Of a stretch of DNA of 64,000 nucleotides, positions 43,262 through 52,433 are shown one piece after another. Location: contig JAXIPB010000071.1 of NCBI GenBank assembly GCA_045403155.1, positions 21,914-85,913 of the forward strand, given 5' to 3'. A program made the position numbers and the translations under genes. The notes under the pieces were generated by a model. It did no database searches, was not told the origin of the DNA, and saw only the letters and a program-made list of their open reading frames with translations. Numbering within the stretch: position 1 is the stretch's first letter; every line of letters starts with the position of its first letter. This stretch comes from JAXIPB01 sp045403155. GTDB lineage: Bacteria > Actinomycetota > Actinomycetes > Mycobacteriales > Micromonosporaceae.

Positions 43262-44826
43262 ACGGATCCCTGGTCGTTTCGGCCATCGACGTCAAGCTGC
43301 CGGACCTCGACTACGCCGCGATGGCGCCGATTCTGGTGCTCTTTGGCGCGGCGTGCCTCGGCGTGCTCGTGGACGCCTTCGTACCGCGCGCCAGTCGTCA
43401 CGCCGTCCAACTCACCCTGTCCCTGATCGCGTTGGTCGTCGCGCTGTTCGCCGTCGTGCGGATGTCCAGCAGCGGGCGTCGCGAGCTCACCGCCGACGTT
43501 GCCCTGGCCGTTGACGGACCGGCCCTGTTCCTGCAGGGGACGCTCGCCGTGCTGGGAATCGTGGCTGTGCTGCTGGTTGCGGAGCGATCGCTGGAGCGGG
43601 GCGGCCCGTTCGTCTCGCAGGCGGCAGTCACCGTCGGCAGCGAGGCCGACCGGCGACAGGCGCGGGAGGAGGGTGCGACCGAGGTCTTCCCTCTGACGTT
43701 GTTCGCCCTCACCGGCATGATGCTTTTCGTCGCGGCGAACGACCTGCTGACGATGTTCGTGGCGCTCGAGGTCTTCTCGCTGCCGCTCTATCTGCTGTGC
43801 GCGCTGGCGCGACGGCGGCGTCTGGTGAGCCAGGAAGCCGCGCTGAAGTACTTCCTCTTGGGTGCCTTCGCCTCGGCCTTCTTCATCTTCGGCATGGCGC
43901 TGCTGTACGGCTTCGCGGGGTCGGTCACGTTCCGGGCAATCCACGCCGCCGCGCTGCTCGCGTCGACGAGTCCGCTGCTGCTCTTCACCGGCCTGGCGCT
44001 CGTCGCGGTCGGGCTATTGTTCAAGATCGCCGCGGTGCCGTTCCACGTCTGGACGCCGGACGTGTATCAGGGCGCCCCAACGCCGGTGACCGCGTTCATG
44101 GCCGCGTGCACCAAGGTCGCCGCATTCGGTGGTTTGCTTCGGGTGCTCTATGTCGGGTTCGATCGGGTCCGTTGGGACATCGAGCCGGTCATCGGTACCA
44201 TCGCGATCCTCACGATGCTGGTCGGAGCGATCCTGGCGGTCACCCAGACCGACATCAAGCGCCTGCTCGCGTACTCGTCCATCGCCAACGCCGGGTATCT
44301 GCTCGTCGGGGCGCTGGCGTTCAGCAAGGACGGTCTCTCCTCGAGCTTGTTCTATCTGGTGGCGTACGGGTTCACCGTCATCGCCGCATTCGCCATCATC
44401 ACCCTGGTGCGCGACGACGATGGCGAGGCGACCCATCTCTCCCGGTGGGCGGGGATGGGGCGGCGATCGCCGCTGGTCGCGGCGCTGTTCACCTTCCTGT
44501 TGCTGGCCTTCGCCGGCATCCCGCTCACGAGCGGCTTCACAAGCAAGTTCGCCGTGTTCAGCGCCGCGCTCGGGGTCGGCGAGGGATGGCAGATCGCGCT
44601 GGTCATCGCGGGCGTCGTGTCGAGCATGATCCTGGCCTTCCCCTACCTACGCGTCGTTGTGCTGATGTGGCTGTCCGAACCGGCGGAACAGAGCCCCACC
44701 GTCGCCATCCCTGGAGCGTTTACCTCCGCCGTTTTGATGGTTGGAGTCCTCGCCACGCTGGTACTCGGCGTGTTTCCGTCGCCGGTGCTCGATCTCGCCG
44801 ACAGGGCCGCCGAGTTCATCCGTTGA
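43258..44826 (+). CDS. nuoN: NADH-quinone oxidoreductase subunit N
   Basis: The third antiporter-like subunit (522 residues) and last gene of the operon. Signatures: V-A-L-E-V-F-S-L-P-L-Y-L-L, F-H-V-W-T-P-D-V-Y-Q-G-A-P-T-P-V-T-A-F-M, and L-L-A-Y-S-S-I-A-N-A-G-Y. A polar loop near residues 120-142 (E-A-D-R-R-Q-A-R-E-E) is an actinobacterial insertion. GTG overlaps nuoM. Confidence 0.93.
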   Translation: MNGSLVVSAIDVKLPDLDYAAMAPILVLFGAACLGVLVDAFVPRASRHAVQLTLSLIALVVALFAVVRMSSSGRRELTADVALAVDGPALFLQGTLAVLGIVAVLLVAERSLERGGPFVSQAAVTVGSEADRRQAREEGATEVFPLTLFALTGMMLFVAANDLLTMFVALEVFSLPLYLLCALARRRRLVSQEAALKYFLLGAFASAFFIFGMALLYGFAGSVTFRAIHAAALLASTSPLLLFTGLALVAVGLLFKIAAVPFHVWTPDVYQGAPTPVTAFMAACTKVAAFGGLLRVLYVGFDRVRWDIEPVIGTIAILTMLVGAILAVTQTDIKRLLAYSSIANAGYLLVGALAFSKDGLSSSLFYLVAYGFTVIAAFAIITLVRDDDGEATHLSRWAGMGRRSPLVAALFTFLLLAFAGIPLTSGFTSKFAVFSAALGVGEGWQIALVIAGVVSSMILAFPYLRVVVLMWLSEPAEQSPTVAIPGAFTSAVLMVGVLATLVLGVFPSPVLDLADRAAEFIR

Positions 44827-44891
44827 GTCCACTGAGAACTCCTTCTCCCCAGGCCCGCGGGGCGCGCGGGTGAGTGCGGCCGCTATGTGGC

Positions 44892-45971
44892 ATGGTGGGA
44901 AGTGTGGCGAGCAGCGATCCCCGCGGTCTTGGCGTGACGGGCGCGATGGCCGCCGGGGGCGCGATGGCCGCCGCGGGGGCGTCCGTCGGCATCACGTTTG
45001 ACGACCCCGATCTCGAGGAGGCGGTCCGCGCCTGCCTGGACGACGTGGAGTTATCCTTGCGGGACGCGGTCGCGTCGGCCGACCCGGTTCTGGCCGAGGT
45101 GGCGCGCCATCTCGTTGACGCCGGCGGTAAGCGGTTTCGCCCACTGCTCGTGGCGTTGGCTGCGCAGTTCGGCGACCCGAGCACGCCGGACGTGACCAAG
45201 GCGGCGGTGGTTGTCGAGTTGACCCATCTGGGCACCCTGTACCACGACGACGTCATGGACGAGGCATTCGTCCGCCGGGGCGCGGCTTCGGCGAACGCGC
45301 GCTGGGGTAACTCGATCGCTATCCTCACCGGCGACTACCTCTTTGCCCGGGCCGCGGACATCGCCGCCGATCTGGGTCCCGAGGCGGTCCATATTCAATC
45401 GCGGACGTTCGCCCGCTTGGTGCACGGCCAGATCGCGGAGACCGTGGGCCCACGCGACTCGGATCCCATCGACCATTACCTGCACGTGATCGCCGACAAG
45501 ACGGGTTCGCTCATCGGGACGTCGGCGCGCTTTGGCGCGATGTTCAGCGGCGCACCCGCGGACGTCGTCACGGCCGTCACCACCTACGGCGACACGATCG
45601 GTGTGGCATTCCAACTCTCCGATGATCTGCTCGATATCGCATCCGACTCGGCCGAGTCGGGCAAGACGCCCGGCACCGACCTGCGTGAGGGCATCCCTAC
45701 CCTGCCGATCCTCTACGCGCTTGCCGACGACACTGCTGATCCGAGCGCCACCCGGCTGCGCGAGATCCTGGGCCGGGGTCCGATCACGGACGACATGGTG
45801 GTCGATGAGGCGCTGGACCTGCTGCGCGAATCCGCGGCGCTGAAGCGGGCGCGGGAGACGGTGCGCGGGCACGCGGAACGCGCCCGGGGTGGTCTGGCGC
45901 GGCTGCCCGACATCCCGGCCCGCCGCGCCCTGGAGTCCCTGGCTGACTTCATCGCCGATCGCTCCGCCTAA
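44892..45971 (+). CDS. Polyprenyl diphosphate synthase for the menaquinone tail
   Basis: A trans-prenyltransferase of about 359 residues. First Asp-rich motif D-D-V-M-D (119-123), second D-D-L-L-D (244-248), with G-G-K-R-F-R-P-L near residue 80 and G-Q-I-A-E-T. It builds a long isoprenyl diphosphate, probably the menaquinone side chain, given its place 65 bases after nuoN. GTG 44904, behind GGTGGGA, is an alternative start; the Ala/Gly-rich leader (up to about residue 33) is not conserved. Confidence 0.9.
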   Translation: MVGSVASSDPRGLGVTGAMAAGGAMAAAGASVGITFDDPDLEEAVRACLDDVELSLRDAVASADPVLAEVARHLVDAGGKRFRPLLVALAAQFGDPSTPDVTKAAVVVELTHLGTLYHDDVMDEAFVRRGAASANARWGNSIAILTGDYLFARAADIAADLGPEAVHIQSRTFARLVHGQIAETVGPRDSDPIDHYLHVIADKTGSLIGTSARFGAMFSGAPADVVTAVTTYGDTIGVAFQLSDDLLDIASDSAESGKTPGTDLREGIPTLPILYALADDTADPSATRLREILGRGPITDDMVVDEALDLLRESAALKRARETVRGHAERARGGLARLPDIPARRALESLADFIADRSA

Positions 45972-45990
45972 CCTAACCCCCTCCTCGCGC

Positions 45991-46062
45991 CGATCATGAC
46001 CTGGAGGTCATGGTCGGCACCGTTTGGCGACGCTCAGGTCATGATCGAGGCGATCTTGACCT
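45991..46062. repeat. Dispersed palindromic element, copy E
   Basis: CGATCATGACCTGGAGG, TCATGGTCGGC, TTTGGCGACG, GGTCATGATCG and GGCGATCTTGAC match copies B and F in order and spacing. It lies between the convergent prenyl synthase and anti-sigma genes, without overlapping either. Confidence 0.85.
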
Positions 46063-46071
46063 GCTCAGCGA

Positions 46072-46746
46072 TCAGGGAGGGGCCCAGGTCAGAATCGGCG
46101 AGCCGTCTTCGCGGTGCAGCTCGACGCGACCTATCTCGGCCGGCGCCAGATGGGTCATCGCGCTGAGCGACACCTCCTGGCCCGAGCGCGCAGTCCACGT
46201 GCCGACCTGTTCACCCTCTCCGCCCGAGCGGGGATACACGACGAGCCGGAGCGTCCACACTCCGTCGTACCCGCTCTCGTAGCGGCACTGCATGTTGATC
46301 CGTGAGCCGTTGTCGGTCGCGATCAGTCCGAGCTCGGCGCTGACTGGTGCCCGCTGCTTGACCGGCTCCATCGAGGTGAGCCCTTCGGGCCTGAGGGATC
46401 CGCCCGAGGTGTCGACCAGGTGGACCCCGACGCCGACGACAGACGCGAGGACGGCCGCGGCGAGGCCGGCGCCCAGCGCGTACCACGTGCGGCGGCGACG
46501 TTCAATTCGCCGCTGGGCGGAGGCCGCGGCCAGCGTACGCGCAAGGAGCGTCGAGGGCGTGGCGGCGGACGATGTCGGCGTCGTCGCGTTGAGTCGCCCG
46601 AGGAGGCCCGGGATGACGGCGAATGACGCCACAGCCTTCCGGCACTGGGAGCAGGAGGGAAGGTGGCGCTCGAACGCGGCACGGTCGGCGGGGGAGAGCG
46701 CGCCGAGCACGTAGGCGCCGTCGTCGATAGCGAATTGGCACTTCAC
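46072..46746 (-). CDS. Membrane anti-sigma factor (zinc anti-sigma)
   Basis: A 224-residue protein starting at GTG 46746, overlapping the sigma stop (GTGA). The N-terminus has H-x3-C-x2-C (H-L-P-S-C-S-Q-C) near residues 29-36 and Cys3 nearby. One membrane helix is near 88-110 (A-L-G-A-G-L-A-A-A-V-L-A-S-V-V-G), then an extracellular domain of about 110 residues. It should inhibit the sigma factor encoded just upstream, releasing it upon a redox or envelope cue. Confidence 0.85.
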   Translation of the reverse strand: MKCQFAIDDGAYVLGALSPADRAAFERHLPSCSQCRKAVASFAVIPGLLGRLNATTPTSSAATPSTLLARTLAAASAQRRIERRRRTWYALGAGLAAAVLASVVGVGVHLVDTSGGSLRPEGLTSMEPVKQRAPVSAELGLIATDNGSRINMQCRYESGYDGVWTLRLVVYPRSGGEGEQVGTWTARSGQEVSLSAMTHLAPAEIGRVELHREDGSPILTWAPP

Positions 46747-47258
46747 CGCGTCACCCCCATCTCGTCGAGTACCAACCGGAGCGCCCGCACCGCGTAGTGC
46801 GTACGCGATTTGACCGTGCCGGGGGGAATCCCGAGCGCGGCCGCCGCCTCGGCCACGGAACGGCCGCGGTAGAAGCACTCCACCAGAACCTCGCGGTGCG
46901 CCGGTGACAGCTGCTCCAGCGCCTCCGCGATCGTCCAGGCCTCCACCGCCCGGTCGGCCTCGTCCAGGCCGATGTGCGGCTCCGGAAGCGTGTCGGTCAC
47001 CACCTCGCCCACCCTCACCTCGCGCCGCCGCCACGCGTCTATGGCGAGCCGCCGGGCGGTTGTGAACAGCCACGCCCTAGCCGAGCCGCGATCGGGATGG
47101 AGCGCCTCGGGGTGCCGCCACGCTCGCAGCAGGGTTTCCTGTACGAGGTCCTCGGCTCGCTGCCGATCGCCGTCACACAGCCGGATGGCGTGCGCAAACA
47201 GCGCGTCGCCGTGTTCGGCATGCAACGCCCGGATCAGCCCGTCGTCCTGGTCAGCCAC
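46743..47258 (-). CDS. ECF sigma factor
   Basis: A 171-residue ECF sigma. Region 2: L-F-A-H-A-I-R-L-C-D-G-D-R-Q-R-A-E-D-L-V-Q-E-T-L-L-R-A-W. Region 4: L-S-P-A-H-R-E-V-L-V-E-C-F-Y-R-G-R-S-V-A-E-A-A-A. It is cotranscribed with the overlapping anti-sigma gene. The regulon is unknown. Confidence 0.88.
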   Translation of the reverse strand: MADQDDGLIRALHAEHGDALFAHAIRLCDGDRQRAEDLVQETLLRAWRHPEALHPDRGSARAWLFTTARRLAIDAWRRREVRVGEVVTDTLPEPHIGLDEADRAVEAWTIAEALEQLSPAHREVLVECFYRGRSVAEAAAALGIPPGTVKSRTHYAVRALRLVLDEMGVTR

Positions 47259-47356
47259 GCCCAGCCCACATTCGACCGCTTCACCCTCGACCGCTCGCTG
47301 CCGATCGTTGTCTTCCCGATCATTGTCACGCGAACCTGCGGGTTCCGGTTCAGCGG

Positions 47357-48160
47357 TCAGGCGCTGAACGCGCCATCCGGGCTGTCCATGGCCACGGCGA
47401 CAGTGCGCGCGGTCCCGACGAGGTGGGTGCGGACCTCATCACGGGACTCGAGCAACCGGTCTGCATTCATTGCGCAAGCGAGCACGACTCGCCGCTCGGG
47501 ATCCCGGTCGCCGCGCACGACGACGGCCGCGCACGCGATGCCCGGTCGGAACTGTGACACCTCGACTTGCATCCCCCGTCGCTCGCCGGCGATTAGGTCG
47601 GCCTCGAGCGCCTCAGCCTCGGTCAAGGTCGAGGTGGTGAAGGCGCGCATGCCGCTTTCCTTGAGATAGCGCAGGCGCTGATCGTGGGTGAGGGTGGCGA
47701 GCAGCGCCTTGCCCAGCGCGGTCGCGTGGGCGCCATCATCGAAACCGGGAACCAGGTCCTCCACGTACGGAGACTGTGGGCCCTCGGCGGCGCTGGCCAG
47801 CACCACCTGCCCGCCGACGAACGTGCCCAGAAAGTGGCTGACTCCGGTCTCCGTGGCGGCGCGGCGAAGCGCTTCACCCACCTTGGCCGGGCCCCGGAAC
47901 GCGGCGGTGAGTTCACGGAACCTGTCCGCGATCTCCAGTCCGACGACGTAGGTGCCGTCCTCCCTCCGGGCGACGTAACCCTCGTATGCGAGGGTGCGGA
48001 TCAGGTGATACGTCGTGGCCGTGGTGAGATCGCATCGTCGGGCGATCTGCTTGACCGTGAGCCCACGCGGGGTGTGACCCACCGCCTCCAGAACACGCAG
48101 CGCCCGCGACACGCTGCGGATCAGATCCGACGGTTCCCCGTAAGGATGCCGCATAACCAC
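47357..48160 (-). CDS. IclR-family transcriptional regulator
   Basis: A 267-residue regulator. The N-terminal winged helix has R-V-L-E-A-V-G, L-T-V-K-Q-I-A-R-R-C-D-L-T-T-A-T-T-Y-H-L-I-R-T-L. The C-terminal IclR effector domain has D-D-G-A-H-A-T-A-L-G-K-A-L-L and G-I-A-C-A-A-V-V-V-R. Start is GTG 48160 or ATG 48154. The target is unknown; the nearest candidates are rarD upstream (same strand, 18 bases away) and itself. Confidence 0.87.
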   Translation of the reverse strand: MVMRHPYGEPSDLIRSVSRALRVLEAVGHTPRGLTVKQIARRCDLTTATTYHLIRTLAYEGYVARREDGTYVVGLEIADRFRELTAAFRGPAKVGEALRRAATETGVSHFLGTFVGGQVVLASAAEGPQSPYVEDLVPGFDDGAHATALGKALLATLTHDQRLRYLKESGMRAFTTSTLTEAEALEADLIAGERRGMQVEVSQFRPGIACAAVVVRGDRDPERRVVLACAMNADRLLESRDEVRTHLVGTARTVAVAMDSPDGAFSA

Positions 48161-48178
48161 CGTCGTCCCACGCCCCCT

Positions 48179-49216
48179 CTATGACGACTGTCTGGAGTCA
48201 CTCAACCTCAGGTGCTCCCGCACGTCAAACGACCGGGATATCCCAGCCGGCGCCGGCGCGGGAACGGACCCGACCCCCTGTGCCCGCGTCCGGACAAATC
48301 GGATGCCGTCCCAGGTGAAGATGCCCAGCGCCAGCCATACCAGCGCGAAGCCCGCCAGCCTGACCGGTGGCATCGGTTCACCGAGGATCAGCACGCCGCA
48401 TCCGAGCTGGAGAACCGGGGCCAGGTACTGCAAGAGTCCGATTGCCGACAGCGGGATCCGATTGGCGGCGCCGGCGAAGAGGAGAAGAGGGATGGCGGTG
48501 ACCGCGCCGGAGAGTACGAGCAGCGCCGTGTGTGTTGGCGACACCAGACCATAGGTCGAGTCGCCACGGGCGACCAGGCTCGCGAGGAACGCGACAGCTG
48601 GCAGTGTGAGCACCGCGGATTCGACCAGCAGCCCGTCCGTCGCCGGCACCGATAGGCGCTTCTTCAGCAGCCCGTACAGCCCGAACGTGACGGCGAGGAT
48701 GAGCGCCAGGTACGGCACGTGCCTGTAGTCAAAGGTGAGGACCGCCACCGCGACCGCTCCCACACCGAGCGCGGTCCACTGCGCCGGGCGCAGGCGCTCG
48801 CGAAGTACGAAGACGCCCAGCAGCACCGTCACGAGCGGGTTGATGAAGTAGCCCAGGGAGGTCTCTACGACGCGGTCGGCATTGACGCCGTATATGTAGG
48901 TCGCCCAGTTCACCGCGATGAGGACCGAGGCCATGGCGATGAGCCCCAACTTTCGCGGCCGCCGCGCCAGCGCTCCGATCCGGCGCCACCCGCGGGCAAC
49001 CGACACGATCAGCGCCACCAACACGAACGACCAGACAATGCGATGCGCCAAGATCTCCACAGGCGTCGACGGCCGTAGCAGCCTCCAGTAGAGCGGAAAG
49101 AGTCCCCAGCACAGGTATGCGCTGACGCCGAACAGGTATCCCGTGGGGGGCTGGCTCACGCGCCCCACCGTAAGGCCCGACCGGGGCGGACGCTCCTTAT
49201 TTGTGCCGTACGTCAC
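48179..49216 (-). CDS. rarD: EamA-family transporter RarD
   Basis: A ten-helix drug/metabolite transporter of up to 345 residues. G-Y-L-F-G-V-S-A-Y-L-C-W-G-L-F-P-L-Y-W and N-W-A-T-Y-I-Y-G-V-N are RarD signatures. GTG 49216 overlaps the GNAT stop; GTG 49159 would start closer to the conserved block, behind GGTGGGG. Its substrate is unknown. It is likely cotranscribed with the GNAT gene. Confidence 0.87.
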   Translation of the reverse strand: MTYGTNKERPPRSGLTVGRVSQPPTGYLFGVSAYLCWGLFPLYWRLLRPSTPVEILAHRIVWSFVLVALIVSVARGWRRIGALARRPRKLGLIAMASVLIAVNWATYIYGVNADRVVETSLGYFINPLVTVLLGVFVLRERLRPAQWTALGVGAVAVAVLTFDYRHVPYLALILAVTFGLYGLLKKRLSVPATDGLLVESAVLTLPAVAFLASLVARGDSTYGLVSPTHTALLVLSGAVTAIPLLLFAGAANRIPLSAIGLLQYLAPVLQLGCGVLILGEPMPPVRLAGFALVWLALGIFTWDGIRFVRTRAQGVGSVPAPAPAGISRSFDVREHLRLSDSRQSS

Positions 49217-49653
49217 CCGAGGTCATCGCGGAGGTCGATCTCCATCCAGCGTCCCGGGTCGGCGAGCGGCGCGAATCCGGCTGTGGCGTACACGCCGTGC
49301 GCATCGCTGGTTGCGAGCAGGATCCGGCGTACTCCGTCGGCGAAGATCCGCTCCCGTACCATCCCCGCCAACCAGGTGCCGAGTCCCCGACCGCGGGCCG
49401 CCTTGTCGATGTAGACGTCGCACAACCAGGCGAACGTCGCATGATCCGTAACCGCTCGGGCGAAGCCGACCTGCTCACCGTCGGACGCGTAGACGCCGAA
49501 GCAGAGCGATCGCTGCACCGATCGCGCGACGACTTCCGCGGGGCGGCCGAGCGCCCAGTACGCGTCAGTGGATAGCCAATTGTGCACGCGGGTGAGGTCG
49601 AGCCGCTCCGTTGAGGTGTCGATCTCGTAGCCGTCGTCCCGGCGTACCAGCAT
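49213..49653 (-). CDS. GNAT-family N-acetyltransferase
   Basis: A 146-residue acetyltransferase. The acetyl-CoA motif A is D-V-Y-I-D-K-A-A-R-G-R-G-L-G-T-W-L, preceded by the D-H-A-T-F-A-W-L-C beta strand. G-V-Y-A-T-A-G-F-A-P-L closes the fold. This subgroup often acetylates small amines; the substrate is unknown. It is coupled to rarD by a four-base overlap. Confidence 0.87.
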   Translation of the reverse strand: MLVRRDDGYEIDTSTERLDLTRVHNWLSTDAYWALGRPAEVVARSVQRSLCFGVYASDGEQVGFARAVTDHATFAWLCDVYIDKAARGRGLGTWLAGMVRERIFADGVRRILLATSDAHGVYATAGFAPLADPGRWMEIDLRDDLG

Positions 49654-49662
49654 GCGGTGACG

Positions 49663-50145
49663 TTAGCCTCTGGGTCGCGGCTGGCTCCACTGTGGCGGCG
49701 GTGCTTCGGGGCGGCGCGGTGAGGGAGGTGCGACTCGCCCCGGTTCCCGCTTCTTTGTGATCACATCCGCCACCCTGTGCAGTCCCCACGTGACGAGACC
49801 GATGAAGAGCGCGCCGAGCACCGCCGCGGGCCAGAAGTTGTCGACGTGGAATGGGATGTCGAGCTTTCCCGCGATCCAACTGGTCAACCAGAGCAGCAAG
49901 CCATTCACCACGAGCGCGATGAGCCCGAGCGTCAGGATGTAGATGCCACAGCCAACGAGCTTGGCCACTGGCTTAACCACGGCGTTGACCACGCCGAAGA
50001 TCAACGCGATGAGGACCACGGTCCCGACCGTTCCCCATGTCGTCTCGGCGAATGTGGAAATGCCCGGAATGATGATGGTGCTCAGCCACACGGCGGTCGC
50101 CGAGCCGGCTAGGGGAAGGAGCAGGCCGAGGAGTCGTCTTACCAT
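49663..50145 (-). CDS. Phage-holin-type four-helix membrane protein (PF04020-like)
   Basis: A 160-residue membrane protein starting at ATG 50145. Four helices: about 4-25, 36-58, 62-88 and 104-124, with G-V-V-N-A-V-V-K-P-V and L-G-L-I-A-L-V-V-N-G-L-L-L-W. This matches the four-helix YvlD-like family, which is chromosomal and not a real phage gene. The C-terminal 30 residues are Pro/Arg-rich. Function is unknown, possibly envelope stress. Confidence 0.82.
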   Translation of the reverse strand: MVRRLLGLLLPLAGSATAVWLSTIIIPGISTFAETTWGTVGTVVLIALIFGVVNAVVKPVAKLVGCGIYILTLGLIALVVNGLLLWLTSWIAGKLDIPFHVDNFWPAAVLGALFIGLVTWGLHRVADVITKKREPGRVAPPSPRRPEAPPPQWSQPRPRG

Positions 50146-50252
50146 GCGCGCGATCGTGCCACACCCGCAGCTTTTGGGACAGTCCACAGCCGAAGGGCGG
50201 GAAGCGTCTAGGGTATGCGCGGCAGTCGGGCCACGGGAGGGGTCGCGGGTCG

Positions 50253-51683
50253 ATGGCGTCGCGCGCGGATCAGTTGCAGTCACACCAGTTCGTACTGCAG
50301 CGCGTCGTTGGCGCCCTGGCCATGCGAGACCCTGACCCAACCACATCACCGACGCGACGAATGGGCGGTGCTCTATTCGCTGGAGCGTTGGTGGGCGCGC
50401 TCGCGCTAGCCGCCGTCGGCGCCTACGGAGCGCTGCGGCCGGATGGTGACGACTCCTGGCGCGATGGCACCGCGGTCATCATCGAGAACGAGACTGGCGC
50501 ACGGTTCGTCTTCCGTGAGGGAATCCTGTATCCGGTCGTGAACTACTCATCCGCGGTGCTCATCCTCGGATCCACCGAGCCCCGGCGTGCCCACGTGCCG
50601 CGCGAATCCCTGAACGGAGTGCCGCGGGGAACTCCGCTCGGGATCCCAGGCGCGCCCGATCTGCTTCCCGCCGCCGGCGATCTGGTCGCGACAGCATGGA
50701 CGCTCTGCTCCCGACCGCCGTCCACCCGACCCGGACCAACTGCCGAGGCGTTGCCTGCGGCTGAGTCTGTTCTCCTTATCGGGTCGGCGCCGCCGGTCGC
50801 CCGCCCCCTCGCCGACCGAGCCGTCGTGGCCTCGGATCCGGCCGGTGGACTGCACCTGATCTGGCGCAACCGGCGTTTCGCCATCACGGATCCGGACCTC
50901 GTCGCGGCGGCGTTCGCCTGGCCTCGGCCGGAGGCGAGAGCGGTCGACGTCGCCGTCCTCAACTCCGTACCGGCCGGGCCCGACCTGGGCAGAATCCGTA
51001 TCGATCGAAGCGGCCGACCCTCTGTTGTGGAGGGTTTCCGGACCGGAGAAGTCTTCGTAGTGGAGAATCAGAGTGGCGGTCGCCAGTTCGGCGTCGTACT
51101 CTCCGGCGGCCTTGCCGAAATCACGCCCGCCCAAGCCGATCTGCTGATCGCCGATGGCGCGAACGGGCCAGGCGGCAGGCCGAGGGAGATGGGCCAGGCA
51201 CAGTACGCCGCAGCGCCCAGGGCTGCTTCGCTGGTGCCGACCGGCGACATCCTGCCTCCGGCAGTCGCCCCGGAGCTTGTCGGTCGCGCCGAGTTCGGCG
51301 GCCTGTGCGCGACTTTCTCGAACGGCGGCGGCCCGGGCCCCGAGGTGAGCGTCGCGGCGAGCGCGCCATCGGTCGCCGGCGAGATTCGGACCACATGGGC
51401 GGCCGCCGGCCTGGCGGCGTCGGTCGATTGGGTCTTCGTGCGCCCCGGAAGCGGCGCCGTCGTGGAGTCCTTGGCTGGACCGACGTCACCGAGCGGCGAC
51501 CTCGCGTTCATATCCGACCTAGGGCTGCGACACGCGGTGCCGTCGCGCGAGACGCTCGGCATACTCGGTTTTGCCGGCATACGCCCGCAGCGCATGCCGT
51601 CAGGGCTCGTCGCCCTGCTGCCATCGGGCCGGGCCCTTGACCCGGTCGCCGCCGCGCTCCCCGCCGCGACTCCACCGGTGTGA
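50253..51683 (+). CDS. eccB: Type VII secretion membrane protein EccB
   Basis: A 476-residue EccB of the ESX/type VII system. The N-terminus M-A-S-R-A-D-Q-L-Q-S-H-Q-F-V-L-Q-R is diagnostic. One membrane helix (about 40-60) leads to a large extracytoplasmic domain with repeats typical of EccB. ATG is preceded by GGGAGGGG. It should help form the membrane core with EccC, EccD and EccE, none of which are in this window. Confidence 0.92.
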   Translation: MASRADQLQSHQFVLQRVVGALAMRDPDPTTSPTRRMGGALFAGALVGALALAAVGAYGALRPDGDDSWRDGTAVIIENETGARFVFREGILYPVVNYSSAVLILGSTEPRRAHVPRESLNGVPRGTPLGIPGAPDLLPAAGDLVATAWTLCSRPPSTRPGPTAEALPAAESVLLIGSAPPVARPLADRAVVASDPAGGLHLIWRNRRFAITDPDLVAAAFAWPRPEARAVDVAVLNSVPAGPDLGRIRIDRSGRPSVVEGFRTGEVFVVENQSGGRQFGVVLSGGLAEITPAQADLLIADGANGPGGRPREMGQAQYAAAPRAASLVPTGDILPPAVAPELVGRAEFGGLCATFSNGGGPGPEVSVAASAPSVAGEIRTTWAAAGLAASVDWVFVRPGSGAVVESLAGPTSPSGDLAFISDLGLRHAVPSRETLGILGFAGIRPQRMPSGLVALLPSGRALDPVAAALPAATPPV

Positions 51684-51800
51684 CGACCGCGACGTCACCC
51701 GAAGTTATCCACAGGCACGAATCAGCGCTGGCCCATTGTGGAGTCCAACCGATACGGTCACCCAGATAAATGTATCGCTCTAAGAGGGGGTGCTCGGGAG

Positions 51801-52112
51801 GTGTCTGGTACGCAGGCAGAAGCCGCCGTGATGGCGCAGGTCGCGGCGAGGTTCGACGACGTTGCGCAGTTGCTGACCACGACGTTGTCCAATCTGATGC
51901 GGGAGGTCCAGTCGGTGCAGGGCCACTTCCAGGGTCGCGGCGGAACCTCGTTTCAGCAGGTCGTGATCGCCTGGGGCCAGGGCCAGGCCACGCTTCTGCG
52001 CGCCCTGGCCGAGACCGCGACCGGGATCCGTACGGCCGGTATGACCTACACGGCTACCGACGACGACGCGGCCGATCGCCTCAGGGTGCCCACCGTCACG
52101 CTTCCGCTCTAG
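51801..52112 (+). CDS. WXG100-like ESX substrate, W replaced by F
   Basis: A 103-residue helical-hairpin protein starting at GTG 51801. The turn that normally reads W-x-G here reads F-Q-G (Q-G-H-F-Q-G-R-G-G). Flanking heptad-like helices (V-A-A-R-F-D-D-V-A-Q-L-L; F-Q-Q-V-V-I-A-W-G-Q-G) fit the family. It is paired with the gene 15 bases downstream, as EsxB-EsxA pairs are. The C-terminus lacks an obvious Y-x-x-x-D/E export signal; Y-T-A-T-D-D is the nearest match, near residue 88. Confidence 0.8.
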   Translation: MSGTQAEAAVMAQVAARFDDVAQLLTTTLSNLMREVQSVQGHFQGRGGTSFQQVVIAWGQGQATLLRALAETATGIRTAGMTYTATDDDAADRLRVPTVTLPL

Positions 52113-52126
52113 GGAAGGATCATCAG

Positions 52127-52420
52127 ATGAGCAATGGTCAGCTCAGCGTCGACTTTGTGCGGCTCGGCGAGACGAGCGCGCACATCCAACAGGCCATCGC
52201 GACTCTTCGTGCGCAGCTGGCTCAGCTCGAGACGGACGCGGCGCCGCTCGTGCAGACCTGGAGCGGCGACGCCAAGGAGGCGTACCTGCAGCGCCAGACG
52301 ACGTGGCGGCAGGCATCTACGGAGTTGACGGCGACGCTCCAGTCGATCAAGCACGGCCTGGATGAGTCGCTGGCCGACTTCCGGCACACGGAGCGGTCCG
52401 CGGCGGCTCGGTTCAGCTAG
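52127..52420 (+). CDS. WXG100 family ESX substrate (EsxA-like)
   Basis: A 97-residue WXG100 protein with the canonical W-S-G turn (Q-T-W-S-G-D-A-K-E-A-Y) between two helices. It follows its partner by 15 bases, behind GGAAGG. Such pairs form heterodimers exported by type VII secretion. A strong hairpin follows the stop. Confidence 0.9.
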   Translation: MSNGQLSVDFVRLGETSAHIQQAIATLRAQLAQLETDAAPLVQTWSGDAKEAYLQRQTTWRQASTELTATLQSIKHGLDESLADFRHTERSAAARFS

Positions 52421-52433
52421 CGTCTGTGTTATG

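Noticed and set aside
49663..50145. Prophage holin
   Set aside because: The four-helix family is widespread on chromosomes and no other phage genes are nearby.
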